A stretch of 64,000 bases of DNA from Closterium sp. NIES-65 (GCA_948144175.1 CANXME010000102.1:1-64000), one strand, 5' to 3'; shown: positions 39,242-50,449, counted from the stretch's first letter. Notes: generated by a model not told the origin, from the sequence alone. Numbers and translations: made by a program.

Positions 39242-39939
39242 GCTTGTAGGTAGGTATGTAGTTACAGCAACAGCAGGTACCCCTTCCATCTCCTCACCCT
39301 CCTCCTTCCCCTCCCCCACACTGCTGCAGAAGCAGCAGAGAAGGGGGGAAGAGAGGAGAGGTGGAGGGACGACTGCTTGTTGCCTCACACCCGCCACCCC
39401 GGTACCACTCCCCCTCCTCACCCACATCCTTACACCCTCCCCCCCCAGCGGCAGCTGCAGCGGTGGGACTGAAAGAAGGAGGAGGGAAAGGGAGAGAGTT
39501 GACCCCACGCTCCAACACCCTCCACCCCCATACCCTCCTCCCCACGGCTGCAGGGAGACAAGAGAAAGGGGGGGGTGGGAAGGAAGAAAGTCGCAGAGCG
39601 GCGAAGAGGCGTCGGTGCAGATGGGTCAAGGGCGGCAGCAGGGAGTGCAGGGGCGAAAAGGCCCGTCGCGGGCCAGTGCCACGGGGCGCACGACGGGTAG
39701 AATAAAATAGCCCGATCGTGTGCCTCGGGGCACACGACGAGCAGGGAACCATCGTGTGCCACGGGGCGCACGATGGGCAGTAGAAGGGCACCGTCGCGTA
39801 CCACGGGGCGCGCGACGGGCAGGGAAGGAGTCACACGCCCGTGGGCAGGACAAGGTAAAAATAAAACCGTCCGCGCCCTAGGCGCGCGACCGTAAAATCT
39901 TAGCAGCGGAAGTAAAGCGGGCCCACAGCCCAGGACGAA
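39242..39939 (-). other. TRIM non-coding interior
   Basis: The interior is GC-rich and strand-asymmetric: pyrimidine and purine tracts at about 39,280-39,600, then a repetitive CpG-rich leader at about 39,660-39,830. Stop-free frames of up to 170 codons occur on both strands, but none resembles a known protein. They overlap each other in several frames, as expected of low-complexity GC-rich DNA. Confidence 0.75.
39662..39823 (-). repeat. Tandem hairpin array in TRIM leader
   Basis: Four imperfect copies of a roughly 33-50 bp unit centre on CACGGGGC or CTCGGGGC. Each folds as an inverted repeat around an ACGG or TCGG loop: CGTGTGCC/GGCACACG near 39,717, ATCGTGTGCC/GGCGCACGAT near 39,751, and CGTCGCG/CGCGACG near 39,791. 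Copy 1 near 39,665 is less perfect. Stems differ in sequence between copies but largely remain paired. They lie just downstream of the primer site in the element's orientation. Confidence 0.7.
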
Positions 39940-39957
39940 CACTAAGCTCTGATACCA
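39940..39957 (-). other. TRIM primer-binding site (initiator tRNA-Met)
   Basis: Minus strand TGGTATCAGAGCTTAGTG starts immediately after the 5' LTR. The first 12 bases complement the 3' end of plant initiator tRNA-Met. The remaining six do not extend the match. Confidence 0.9.
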
Positions 39958-40215
39958 TGTCGAGAGTAATAGGTAAGTTAAGAGGTGGGGCCTAGGCTTA
40001 GTAGCCTAGGCCCGAACTTAGGTATCGAGCGGGATTTTCCCTAGGAGCGATGTATCGAGTGAGTTGAGAGAAATTGGTGAAAAGGTTGGTTTCACTATAG
40101 GTTCAAGGGTACATATAGCATAGAAACACAATAAGGTGCACCACCAACAAAAGTTTACATAACTACACTAACTACAACTACAAGCGATTATAAAACATGA
40201 CAAAATATTTCGACA
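39958..40215 (-). repeat. TRIM 5' LTR
   Basis: The right 258-bp LTR is the 5' LTR in the element's orientation and lies next to the primer-binding site. Its outer end TGTCGAAATATTTTG resembles the LTR start of the copia copy at 59,835 (TGTCAGAATATTATTG). Confidence 0.93.
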
Positions 40216-43200
40216 CATACCTTATATTTGAGTGAGACCACTAGATTCCGTGTACTATGCGAGATCTAAGCGGTTTCGTTCTCCCAGGCATTTGCACTCT
40301 AAGTTCCCATACTGACCGACCTGGCCAATGCACCATTTTCCATATACATATGCATTAGATTCCTTTTGAACCTTATTAGCTCACTAGATTTATATATTTC
40401 CCACCTTCTGATCGAGTGAGACCGCTAGATTCCCTTTATTTTTTTAGAAACGAGCGTTTCCGTTCTCCCTGGCCCTACTTGCACTATAAGTGCGAAATGC
40501 CGGCCAGACTGGCCGATGCACCATTTTCTCTACACATGTGCGTTAGTTACCTTTCAAACCCTTACGTTCACTCAATTAATATATTTCTTACCTTATATTT
40601 CAGTGAGACCACTATATTCCGTGTACTATGCGAGATCTAAGCGGTTTCGTTTTCCCAGGCATTTGCACTTTAAGTTCCCATACTGACCGACCTGGCCAAT
40701 GCACCATTTTCCATATACATATGCATTAGATTCCTTTCAAACCTTATTAGCTCACTAGATTTATATATTTCCCACCTTCTGATCGGGTGAGACCGCTAGA
40801 TTCCCTTTACTTTTTTAGAAATGAGCGTTTCCGTTCTCCCTGGCCCCACTTGCACTATAAGTGCGAAATGCCGGCCAGACTGGCCGATGCACCATTTTCT
40901 CTACACATGTGCGTTAGTTACCTTTCAAACCCTTACGTTCACTCGATTAATATATTTCCTTCCTTATTTTTGACTGAGACCACTAGATTCCGTGTACTAT
41001 GCGAGATCTAAGCGGTTCCGTTCTCCCAGGCATTTGCACTCTAAGTTCCCATACTGACCGACCTGGCCAATGCACCATTTTCCATATACATATGCATCAT
41101 ATTCCTTTCGAACCTTATTAGCTCACTAGATTTATATATTTCCCACCTTCTGATCGAGTGAGACCACTAGATTCCCTTTACGTTTTGAGAAATGAGCGTT
41201 TCCGTTCTCCCTGGCCCCACTTGCACTATAAGTGCGAAATGCCGGCCAGACTGGCCGATGCACCATTTTCTCTACACATGTGCGTTAGTTAACTTTCAAA
41301 CACTTCCGTTCACTCGATTAATATATTTCCTACCTTATATTTGAGTGAGACCACTAGATTCCGTGTACTATGCGAGATCTGAGCGGTTTCGTTTTCCCAG
41401 GCATTTGCACTCTAAGTTCCCATACTGACCGACCTGGCCAATGCACCATTTTCTATATACATATGCATTAGATTCCTTTCGAACCTTATTAGATCACTAG
41501 ATTTTTATATTTCCCACCTTCTGATCGAGTGAGACCGCTAGATTCCCTTTACTTTTTTAGAAATGAGCGTTTCCGTTCTCCCTGGCCCCACTTGCACTAT
41601 AAGTGCGAAATGCCGGCCAGACTGGCCGATGCACCATTTTCTCTACACATGTGCGTTAGTTACCTTTCAAACCCTTACGTTCAGTCGATGAATATATTTG
41701 CTTCCTTATTTTTGAGTGAGACCACTAGATTCCGTGTACTATGCGAGATCTAAGCGGTTCCGTTCTCCCAGGCATTTGCACTCTAAGTTCCCATACTGAC
41801 CGACCTGGCCAATGCACCATTTTCCATATACATATGCATTAGATTCCTTTTGAACCTTATTAGATCACTAGATTTATATATTTCCCACCTTCTGATCGGG
41901 TGAGACCGCTAGATTCCCTTTACTTTTTTAGAAATGAGCGTTTCCGTTCTCCCTGGCCCCACTTGCACTATAAGTGCGAAATGCCGGCCAGACTGGCCGA
42001 TGCACCATTTTCTCTACACATGTGCGTTAGTTACCTTTCAAACCCTTACTTTCACTCAATCAATATATTTCCTACCTTGTATTTGAGTGAGACCACTAGA
42101 TTCCGTGTACTATGCGAGACCTGAGCGGTTCCGTTCTCCCAGGCATTTGCACTCTAAGTTCCCATACTGACCGACCTGGCCAATGCACCATTTTCTATAT
42201 ACATATGCATTAGATTCCTTTCGAACCTTATTAGATCACTAGATTTATATATTTCCCACCTTCTGATCGAGTGAGACCATTAGATTCCCTTTACTTTTTG
42301 AGAAATGAGCGTTTCCGTTCTCCCTTGCCCCACTTGCACTATAAGTGCGAAATGCCGGCCAGACTGGCCGATGCACCATTTTCTCCACACATGTGCGTTA
42401 GTTAACTTTCAAACCCTTCCGTTCACTTGATTAATATATTTCGTACCTTATATTTGAGTGAGACCACTAGATTCCGTGTACTATGCGAGATCTGAGCGGT
42501 TCCGTTCTCCCAGGCATTTGCACTCTAAGTTCCCATACTGACCGACCTGGCCAATGCACCATTTTCCATATACATATGCATTAGATTCCTTTCGACCCTT
42601 ATTAGCTTGCTATATTTATATATTTCCCACCTTTTGATTGAGTGAGACCGCTAGATTGCCTCTACTTTTTGAGAAACGAGCGTTTCCGTTCTCCCTGGCC
42701 CCACTTGCACTATAAGTGCGAAATGCCGGCCAGACTGGCCGATGCACCATTTTCTCTACACATGTGCGTTTGTTACCTTTCAAACCCTTACGTTCACTCG
42801 ATAAATATATTTCCTACCTTATATTTGAGTGAGACCACTAGATTCCGTGTACTATGCGAGATCTGAGCGGTTCCGTTCTCCTAGGCATTTGTACTCTAAG
42901 TTCCCATACTGACCGGCCTGGCCAATGCACCATTTTCCATATACATATGCATCAGATTCCTTTTGAACCTTATAAGCTCACTAGATTTATATATTTCCCA
43001 CCTTCTGATCGAGTGAGACCGCTAGATTCCCTCTACTTTTTGAGAAACGAGCGTTTCCGTTCTCCCTGGCCCCACTTGCACTATAAGTGCGAAATGCCGG
43101 CCAGACTGGCCGATGCACCATTTTCTCTACACATGTGCGTTAGTTACCTTTCAAACCCTTACGTTCACTCGATTAATATATTCCCTACCTTATATTTGAG

Positions 43201-43742
43201 TGAGACCACTAGATTCCATGTACTATGCGAGATCTGAGCGGTTCCGTTCTCCCAGGCATTTGCACTCTAAGTTCCCATACTGGCCGACCTGGCCAATGCA
43301 CCATTTTCCATATACATATGCATTAGATTCCTTTCAAACCTTATTATCTCACTAGATTTATATATTTCCCACCTTCTGATCGAGTGAGACCGCTAGATTC
43401 CCTCTACTTTTTGAGAAACGAGCGTTTCCGTTCTCCCTGGCCCCACTTGCACTATAAGTGCGAAATGCCGGCCAGACTGGCCCATGCACCATTTTCTCTA
43501 CACATGCGCGTTAGTTACCTTTCAAACCCTTACGTTCACTCGATTAATATATTTCCTACCTTATATTTGAGTGAGACCACTAGATTCCGTGTACTATGCG
43601 AGATCTGAGCGGTTCCGTTCTCCCAGGCATTGGCACTCTAAGTTCCCATACTGACCGACCTGGCCAATGCACCATTTTCCATATACATATGCATTAGATT
43701 CCTTTCGAACCTTATTGGCTCACTAGATTTATATATTTCCCA
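40216..43742 (+). repeat. Sat2: 371-bp satellite, block 2
   Basis: About 9.5 units continue block 1 in phase after the TRIM insertion. Most B halves belong to the CTTTACTTTTTTAGAAA subtype up to about 42,300, then to the CTCTACTTTTTGAGAAACG subtype. The block stops inside an A half at TATATATTTCCCA, where the truncated copia element begins. Confidence 0.95.
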
Positions 43743-45651
43743 GCATGGCCTTGTTGTCTACGTACAGGACTGGAGGAGAACGAGGCGGCTCTCCAAGGTC
43801 GGTCAGCAGGTAGGTGAGCCAGCGAAGCTCCCGGGCCGCCATAGCCTCGGCGTAGATCTAAGCCTCACAACTGGAGCCGAGAACAGAAGACGAGCGGGTA
43901 GCCCGCCACGAAACAGAGCCGGAACCAAGGCTGAAGGTGTAACCCTGTGACGACCGCTGCGTAGCCTGGTCGTCAGCCCAAGAAGCGTCCGCGTGCCCAG
44001 TGAGGACCACTGGACTGCGCCCTCCAAGCACTAGCCCCATGCCCGACGTACTGCACAAGTAGCGCAACACCCTCTTCGCTGCAGCCATGTGCTCTGGTCG
44101 GTGTCTCCCAGGAGCAACATAGCGTGCGAGAATGCTAAGAGGGTATGCCAGCTCAGGTCGTGTGCAGGTCATCAGGTACATGAGGCAGCCAACAAGCTCT
44201 GCATACGGGCCACTCGACTCTACAGACTCATCCGAAGGCAGAGCTGAGAGCGAGTGGCGAGTAGGCGGAGGAGTGGCCTGAGGCGAGGAGTACGTGAAGC
44301 CAAAGCGCTGAAGGACCTGCTGCACCATGTGTGACTTAGTCAGGGTAATGGTGCGGCGTGCTCTGTCCCGGGTGATCTGCAAGCCAAGGTAGCTGCGCAG
44401 TTCACCCAGGTCAGTGCACGTGTGTCTCTTCTGCAGCTCGAACTTCACGTAGGCTAGTCCAGCAGTGTCAGCTGTGGCAAAGACCAAGTCGTCGACGTAC
44501 ACGAGGATGTAGAACGGCGGCAGAGAGGTGTCGGTGCGCAGAAACAGCGAAGGGTCTGTAGTGGAAGGAGCAAACCCAAGTGCCGCCAGCGTAGTCCTCA
44601 GTGTGTCATGCCACTCACGCGGCGCCTGGCGGAGACCGTAGACTGGACGCCGAAGACTCCACTATGTACCAGGAGGGAAAGACCCAGTGAAGCCAGGTGG
44701 GCGACGTAGCCAGATCTCCTCGTGCAGGCTGCCCTGCAAGAAAGCAGTGCTGATGTCGAGAGAGTGCAGCTCGTAATCACGGTGAGCAGCAACGTGCAGC
44801 AGTACCCGAAGAGTGGTCATCTTCGGGGTGGGGGAGAAGGTCTGAAAGTAGTCAACTCCCTGCCGCTGACTGAAGCCACGAGCCACGTAACGCGCCTTGA
44901 AGAAAGGCGGAGAACCCGGCGGCCGCTTCACCCTGAAAATCCACATGCCACTGACGATGTTCGCCCCAGGAGGGGGGACAGCGTCAACGTAGGTGCCTGT
45001 GGACTTCCAGGAAGCCATCTCTGCATCCATAGCTGCCTGCCACTGAGAGGAGTAGGGACCCTCTATCGCCTCCGCGTAAGAGCGCGGAGTCGGGATGTCT
45101 AGTGCATCCGGGTCTCCCTCAGGGGTGAGCAGTACAGACGCGAGATGAGGTGAAGCGGCGGCAAAGCACTGGAACTCCTCCTGCCTGTCCTCTAGGACGT
45201 CCGTGCCAAGGGCACACTCACCCCCGGCGGATGGAGGACAGGTAGACTCAGACTCAGCGACAAGACTAGCAGCGTAGTCTTGACGACAACGCGCAGCAAA
45301 GTCGACGAGCTCAGTAACAAGGGCAGACGCAGCAGAAGACTCGAAAGAAGGGTCACTGACGGCAGTAGCAAGGAGACGCGTGACAGTAGGACTGGCAGCA
45401 CGAAGAGAGTCCGACTCCGGGTCGGCAAGAGCAGGAAGAGAGTAAGCAAGAGGAGAAGGCAAAGGGGCACGCAGAGGAGCAGTGGATAGACGCAGAGACA
45501 TCCGGTGCGTGCCAGGGACAGGATTAGGACCCTGACGCGAACCGCGACCACTAGTGCGCGCAGCACGAACAGGCGACGCAGGACGTGACGCAGGCTCACG
45601 ACGCTCAGTAAGACCTCCAGTCGGACCAGTGTAGGGAGAAGGAGCAGGCAA
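43743..45651 (-). pseudogene. Copia reverse transcriptase and partial RNase H
   Basis: This region resembles the copia RT_2 domain. The amino-terminal part shows W(Q)AAMDAEM, GMWIFRVKR, KARYVARGFSQRQGVDY, FSPTPKMTTLR and LDISTAFLQG in family order at about 44,665-45,080. The catalytic YVDD lies at 44,488-44,499, followed by LGLQITRD and the YAELVGCLMYL region. RNase H begins near 44,010 with the GHADASWADD motif and ends at the element's truncated edge. In a working element it would copy element RNA into DNA within cytoplasmic particles. Here it is a broken remnant. The frame upstream of about 45,250 is a low-complexity linker between integrase and RT. Confidence 0.9.
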
Positions 45652-46139
45652 AGGGGAGGCAGGCTGTAGCTGTGACTGTGACTGGACAGGCTGTGGACCC
45701 TCTTAGGGAGGAGGAGGAGGACCAGGAGAAGGTGTAAGACCAAGAACCTGCTGCAGAAGTGGAACGAAGTACGGTCGGGGCCGCGTGGCGACGCCTAAAA
45801 TAGCAAGGACAGCAGCAGTAACCTGAGCAGGAGTACCCGCTCCAGCAGCACCTCCAGTAGCTCCAGAACCCCGAGCAGCACCTCCAGCAGCCCCAGAACC
45901 TCCAGCAGCACTTGGAGCACTGCCAGTTGGACCGCCAGCGGTAGTCTCAGCGCCAACACTCTCAGCAGCACCAGCTCCAGGAGAACCCGCAGGCCCAGCA
46001 GCTCCAATACTCCCAATAAGAGCACATCCAGGACGCGCGGCAGCAGCACCCTCAGCAGCCGAAGAGCCTCCAGCACCAGCAGCACGCCTCCAGCGCCGGG
46101 CAAACCACTCACGCAGCTCCTATTGGGAGAGTGGCTCTT

Positions 46140-46440
46140 GGCGAGACGAAGCACCCGGAGAACCTCCAGGCGAAGAACCTCCAGTCTCAGCACTCACAGG
46201 CTCAGCACCCCCAGGTGCAGCACCTCCAGTCTCAGCACCCCCAGGCTCAGCACCTTCAGGCTCAGCACCCCAAGGCTCAGCACCCCCAGGCCCAGCACCC
46301 CCAGGCTCAGCCTCCCCAGGCTCAGCACTCTCAGACTCCGCACCCCCAAGCTCCGCACCCCCAGGCTCAGCACCCCCAGGCACAGCACCCCCAGTCACAA
46401 CACCCCTAGGCTCAGCACCAGAGTCACCAGTGACTTCGAC
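46140..46440 (-). repeat. 15-bp minisatellite in integrase-RT linker
   Basis: A degenerate 15-bp unit (such as CAGGCTCAGCACCCC on the plus strand) repeats about 20 times. On the minus strand it would encode GGAEP-type pentapeptides. Copia elements commonly have a variable, hydrophilic linker between integrase and reverse transcriptase, and this array sits there. Adjacent sequence (45,800-46,100) is also low-complexity, with CAGCAGCACCTCCAG-like units. Confidence 0.85.
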
Positions 46441-46608
46441 AGGCTTGACCGCGTATACCTGGGACACACTTGAAGGGGCAGGACCCTAAGGGGGAAGGGG
46501 GTCTACCGGGGGGGGACCTGGTACCAAGAAGAGCGGGGGTGGGGGGAGGGACGGAGTGCAGTAGGGGAAGAGGCGGTAGTAGGGTACCGACTCGTCAAAC
46601 GTGACGTC

Positions 46609-48477
46609 CTAGGAGGACAGAACACGGCGAGAGGTGGGGTGGTAGAACTGCCACCCAGGGGCGTCGGGGGGGAACCCCAAGAAGACGCAGGGAGCAGCGC
46701 GAGTAGACAGCTTGTCCGCAGACAAGTCGCGGACAAACGCCCGAGATCCCCAGACACGGAACGCCGACGCATCGCCAACCTTCCACGTCCACAGCAGAGC
46801 TGGGGAGGTCTCCGGCCTGGAGACCCTGGGGTGGAGGTTGATCTGATGCGCCGCGTACCTGACCGCAAACGGCCACAGAAAATGGGGGGCAGCCGCACGC
46901 ATCATAGACGTACGAGCGACGTCCATGACCATGCCAATGCGGCGCTCTGCAATCCCATTTTGCTGCGGTGAGTCCGGAAGCGTGAAGGTCTGACGGATGC
47001 CTCGCGCACGACAGTAGGCACGCAGAAGGCCAGAGGAGAACTCTCCGCCTCTGTCTGAGTGCAGACGCAGCACAGGAAAGTCCGAGCCAAAGCTCTGCCT
47101 GAGCTGGAGACGAGCTGCGCGGATCCAGTCGATCAGCACCTCAGTGACATCACCTTTGCTGCGCAAGGGGAAGTCTGTGGTGTAACGCGAGTAGTCGTCA
47201 ACCACCAGCAGGAAGTAGCACTCGTGACCGAGACCACGGACGCGGGCAGGGCCCCACACGTCCATGTGAAGCGTCTGCAACGGAGCCTCTGCCGGAGGAA
47301 TCTGGGAGGAGTGAGGGGCAGCACGCTGGCGCCCCTCGACACAGGGGACACAGGTAGGGCCAGGGCCCTGTGGAAGGGGAGGGAGGGACCGGGGAAGACC
47401 AGACACAAGAAGACGGGAGGCCATGCCTCTGAGCCAAAGCAGAGAGGGGTGACCCAGGCGGTTGTGCCAGAGGAGAGTCTCGTGAGACAGACGACGACAC
47501 GAACAGGGGGCAGACTCAGGACCAGACCTGGACGCTGCAGCAAACACCTGACCTGACGAAGGGACCCTACCAGACTCAGAAACTGGAGGAGAAGCAGTGG
47601 TCAGTGTGTACAGGCTCGACCCTGGCTGACGTGTAAACGTAGCCAGGTGACGACCTGTGCTAGCCTCTGTGCAGTGCGTCACCCGCTGATGAGCACGGGT
47701 GAACTGGTGGACTCCCGCATCCTGTAGGTCAGCACCACTCACCAAGTTCGTAGAGAACGAGGGGAGGTAGAGACCAGACAGGGTGCCAGAGGGAGCCGCC
47801 GGACACGGGAGGACGGTGGAGAAGCGAGACAGGACAAGACCCCCAGAGGGGTCAGCCAGGGACACCGCAACCGGCCGACTAAGCGGCGTGAGTGTGGTGC
47901 GGTCCCGAAAGAAGGAGCGAGACGCTCCAGAGTCAAGAGTGAAGGTGTTGGAGGCCGAGGCCGACGCAGTACCTGAGGGCGCAGACTCAATGGTACCTGA
48001 GAGAGCAGCCTCACCAGTACCTGAGAGCACAGACGCACAGGCACCTAGAGCAGAAGCCTCACTGACACCTAGAGCAGAAGTACCAATGCTCGGGTCAGGC
48101 GAGAAACACCGGTAACAGTCACCCTCATCACTAATGGTCACAGCATACATGGCAGCAAGGATAGCATCAAAGTCAAGATCAAAGATAGCTACACCAGCCC
48201 TAGACTGCTCTCCCCAGCGGGGGATCTCCGCGGCCTCCGGGAACTGCTGGCGCCAAGCATCCGTCAGGCGGCCAAAGCAGCGCTGGGCGGTGTGGGTACC
48301 CCCACACTGCTCTCCAGCACGGTCGCCAGTGCGAAGGACGTAGGTGCAGGGACCAAAACCCCCACCACGCTGACGCTGGGTGTACCACTCACGGAGCTGC
48401 TGAGGCGTCGGGAGGTTGCGAGAACGCTGCTGCTGCTGCTGCTGGCGCTGACCACCCCCAGTGCTGCTCCGCTGCAA
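46609..48477 (-). pseudogene. Copia Cys/His motif, protease and integrase region
   Basis: A 622-codon open stretch. Residues 44-67 hold a Cys/His cluster (C44, C58, H62, C67). The aspartic protease motif LDSGAS has its catalytic Asp at residue 182. The integrase zinc-binding part has WHNRLGHPSL with His 338 and 343, and Cys 376 and 379. The integrase core has D406 (HMDVWGP), D475 (HSDRGGEF) and E511 (NGIAERR). The D475 to E511 spacing of 35 residues is the family norm. In a working element the protease matures the polyprotein and the integrase inserts the cDNA in the nucleus. The element as a whole is broken. Confidence 0.92.
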
Positions 48478-48479
48478 AG

Positions 48480-48720
48480 CGCCACTCCGACCACCTCCAC
48501 CACCGCCACCGCCTCCGCCACCGCCACCCCCGCCTCCGCCTCCACCGCCGCCGCCTCCGCCACCTCCGCTCCCACCGCCAGCGCCGCCGCCACCCCCGCC
48601 CCCACTGCCGCCACTAGTACCCCCACCCCGCCACCACCTCCACCGCCACCCCCACTCCCTCCGCCGCCTCCACCGCCACCTCCACCGCCCCCGCTGGCCC
48701 CACCCGCTCCCTTGCCCCCC
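48480..48720 (-). repeat. CCN/GGN triplet repeat in gag region
   Basis: About 240 bp consist almost entirely of CCNCCN on the plus strand, giving glycine-rich codons in the gag direction. The tract lies between the gag core and the Cys/His-containing region. Triplet slippage is the likely source. All frames stay open here, so several spurious frames overlap it. Confidence 0.9.
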
Positions 48721-49508
48721 TTGCCCTTGCCAGAGCGGCGTCTCCCGCTAGGGGCAGACGCCGCATCGACCGACTCAAGACCAACGAGGTCGGCCGCGGC
48801 GGCAGAGGCGACAGAGGGCAGGAGAGGGGAAGGAGAACACCCCTCAAAGATGGGGGCGCGGGGGTCACATCGAGAGGCTCCTACAGCGACTATGCTCTTC
48901 TCCGCCGCTAGGAGGGCCTTCTCGAGGCTGTCGACTGTGAGGGTGGTGGGACAGACCGCGAGGAAGTGGTCCCAGACTACACGAAGGGAGTCAGGGAGGC
49001 GAGTGACTAAAAAGTAGAGAGTGATGTACATGGGGGGGGGGGGGGGGTTCTTGGCGCAGAAGTCAGCAGGAAGCGCAGCGCGGTAGCGAGTGTCACTAGT
49101 GCGGAGGTGCGTAATGAGGTCAGCGACAGTGGGAAAGGCGGCAAGGTCAGGGAAGAGGAAGGGGAGCATGAGGCGGCTCAGTGCAGCAGTGGCAGGGGAG
49201 GAGTAGCGCGCAACTACAGCGTCGTACAAGGTCTGGGCACTCTTGTACTGGCTAAAGTGCGCGCGCTTAGCGGTAGGCAGGTGGCGACGCACAGCAAGAC
49301 GTGCAGCAGCATTGCGCGTGGCCAACTGTGAGCGAACAGTGGCGTCAGCATCAGCAGCAGGGGCAAGGACGGCGCCAGAGGTGAGGTCAAAGAGAGAAAG
49401 ACCGTCTGCCCTATCGCACTGTAAGAACAGCTGCAGGTCGTCGAGCCAGACCTCAAAGTCAATGGCACGACCCTCAGCGTCAAAAGCTAGGACACTAGGG
49501 GTAGCCAT
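48720..49508 (-). pseudogene. Copia gag core
   Basis: The start is placed at the ATG whose complement is 49,506-49,508 (MATPSVLAFD). It has a typical copia gag opening and a FEVWLDDLQLFLQ segment like the UBN2/retrotran-gag family. Later come a TLYDAVVARYSS-type segment, a TRLPDSL segment and a Lys/Gly-rich basic tail running into the glycine tract. Gag forms the cytoplasmic virus-like particle. A run of 16 G lies within this region at 49,032-49,047. This part is a remnant of a broken element. Confidence 0.82.
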
Positions 49509-49509
49509 G

Positions 49510-50449
49510 ACTGCAACCGGCGATCTCACCAGACAGGACGGGTTGGGGAGCACAGTAGCACAGCAAACACGGCAGCTCGGCCGGCCTCGCAGCAACAGCA
49601 GCACCTCGGCACCAGCGGCTCGGCTCCTCGGGCGGCTCGGGCGGCTCAGGCGGCTCGGGCGGCTCGGGCGGCTCGGGCGGCTCGGGCGGCTCGGGCGCTC
49701 AGCGGCACAGGCGACCCGGGCAGCTCTGCAGCTCGGGCGGCTCGGCTCCTCAGCTGCGCAGGCGGCTCGGGTGACGCGGGTGGCACGGGCGGCTCGGGCG
49801 TCGTGACAGGCGACTCACGGGCGGCTCGCAGGCGGCTCACGGGCGGCTGAAGGGCGGCTCACGGGCGGCTCACACGCTGCTGTTGGGCGGCTCACGGGCG
49901 GCTCACGGGTTGCGCACGGGCGGCTCACGGGCGTCTCACGGGCGGCGCACGAGCGGTTCTCGGGCGGCTCACGGGCGGCTGAAGGCGGCTGACGGGCGGC
50001 GCACGGGCGGCTCACGGGCGGCTGAGGGCGGCTCACGGGCGGCTGAAGGCGGCGCACGGGCAGCTCACGGGCGGCTCACGAGTGGGTCACGGGCGGTTCA
50101 CGGGCGGCGCGTCGGGCGGCTGAGGGCGGCGCACGAGCGGCACGTGGACAGCCTGGGGCCTAGCGGGCAGCACGCGGGCGGCTAAGGGCGGCGCGCAGAT
50201 GGCGCGGGGGCGGCCTGGGGCCTGGCGAGCGGTGCGCGGGCTATGTAGGGCGGCGCGCGGGCTCTAGGGCGGCGCGCAGGCTGCGTAGGGCGGCGCGCGG
50301 GCTGCGTAGGGCGGCGCGCGGGCTGCTAAGGGCGGCGCGCGGGCTCCAAAGGGCGGCGCGCGGGCTCCAAAGGGCGGCGCACGGGCGGCTAAGGGCCGGA
50401 ACGGGCGGCGCGCGGGCGTGAAAGAGAGAGCCCGGAGCGCGCTCCGGGC
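49510..50449 (-). repeat. GC-rich repetitive leader of the truncated copia
   Basis: This untranslated region between primer site and gag is built of short tandem arrays. A 9-bp GGCTCGGGC array lies at about 49,628-49,700. An 11-bp GGGCGGCTCAC-type array lies at about 49,810-50,120. A roughly 21-bp array (CTGCGTAGGGCGGCGCGCGGG and variants) lies at about 50,220-50,390. It ends with the perfect palindrome GCCCGGAGCGCGCTCCGGGC at 50,430-50,449. The related fragment at 59,835-60,661 has a similar CCCGCGCGCCGCCC-rich leader. Open frames here on either strand are not considered genes. Confidence 0.8.

Larger units (their letters stand above)
38972..40215 (-). mobile_element. TRIM-like miniature LTR retrotransposon (non-autonomous)
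   Basis: A 1,244-bp element consists of two direct repeats of 258 bp around a 728-bp interior. The LTRs begin TGTCGA and end TCGACA. On the minus strand the right LTR is followed by TGGTATCAGAGCTTAGTG, whose first 12 bases match the primer site for plant initiator tRNA-Met. A purine run (ATTATGGGGGCG) precedes the left LTR. The element therefore reads right to left. The interior has no gag, protease, integrase or reverse-transcriptase similarity, so movement would need proteins from another element. The LTRs differ at 3 of 258 positions, so this is the youngest datable insertion here. The element looks structurally whole. Confidence 0.93.

Noticed and set aside
39182-39942. Overlapping open frames of 75-170 codons on both strands in the TRIM interior
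   Set aside because: Low-complexity GC-rich sequence gives stop-free frames in several phases at once. None resembles a protein family.
47059-49017. Plus-strand frames of 110-241 codons, including a proline-rich one, opposite the truncated copia
   Set aside because: Antisense shadows of the minus-strand integrase and of the CCN repeat.
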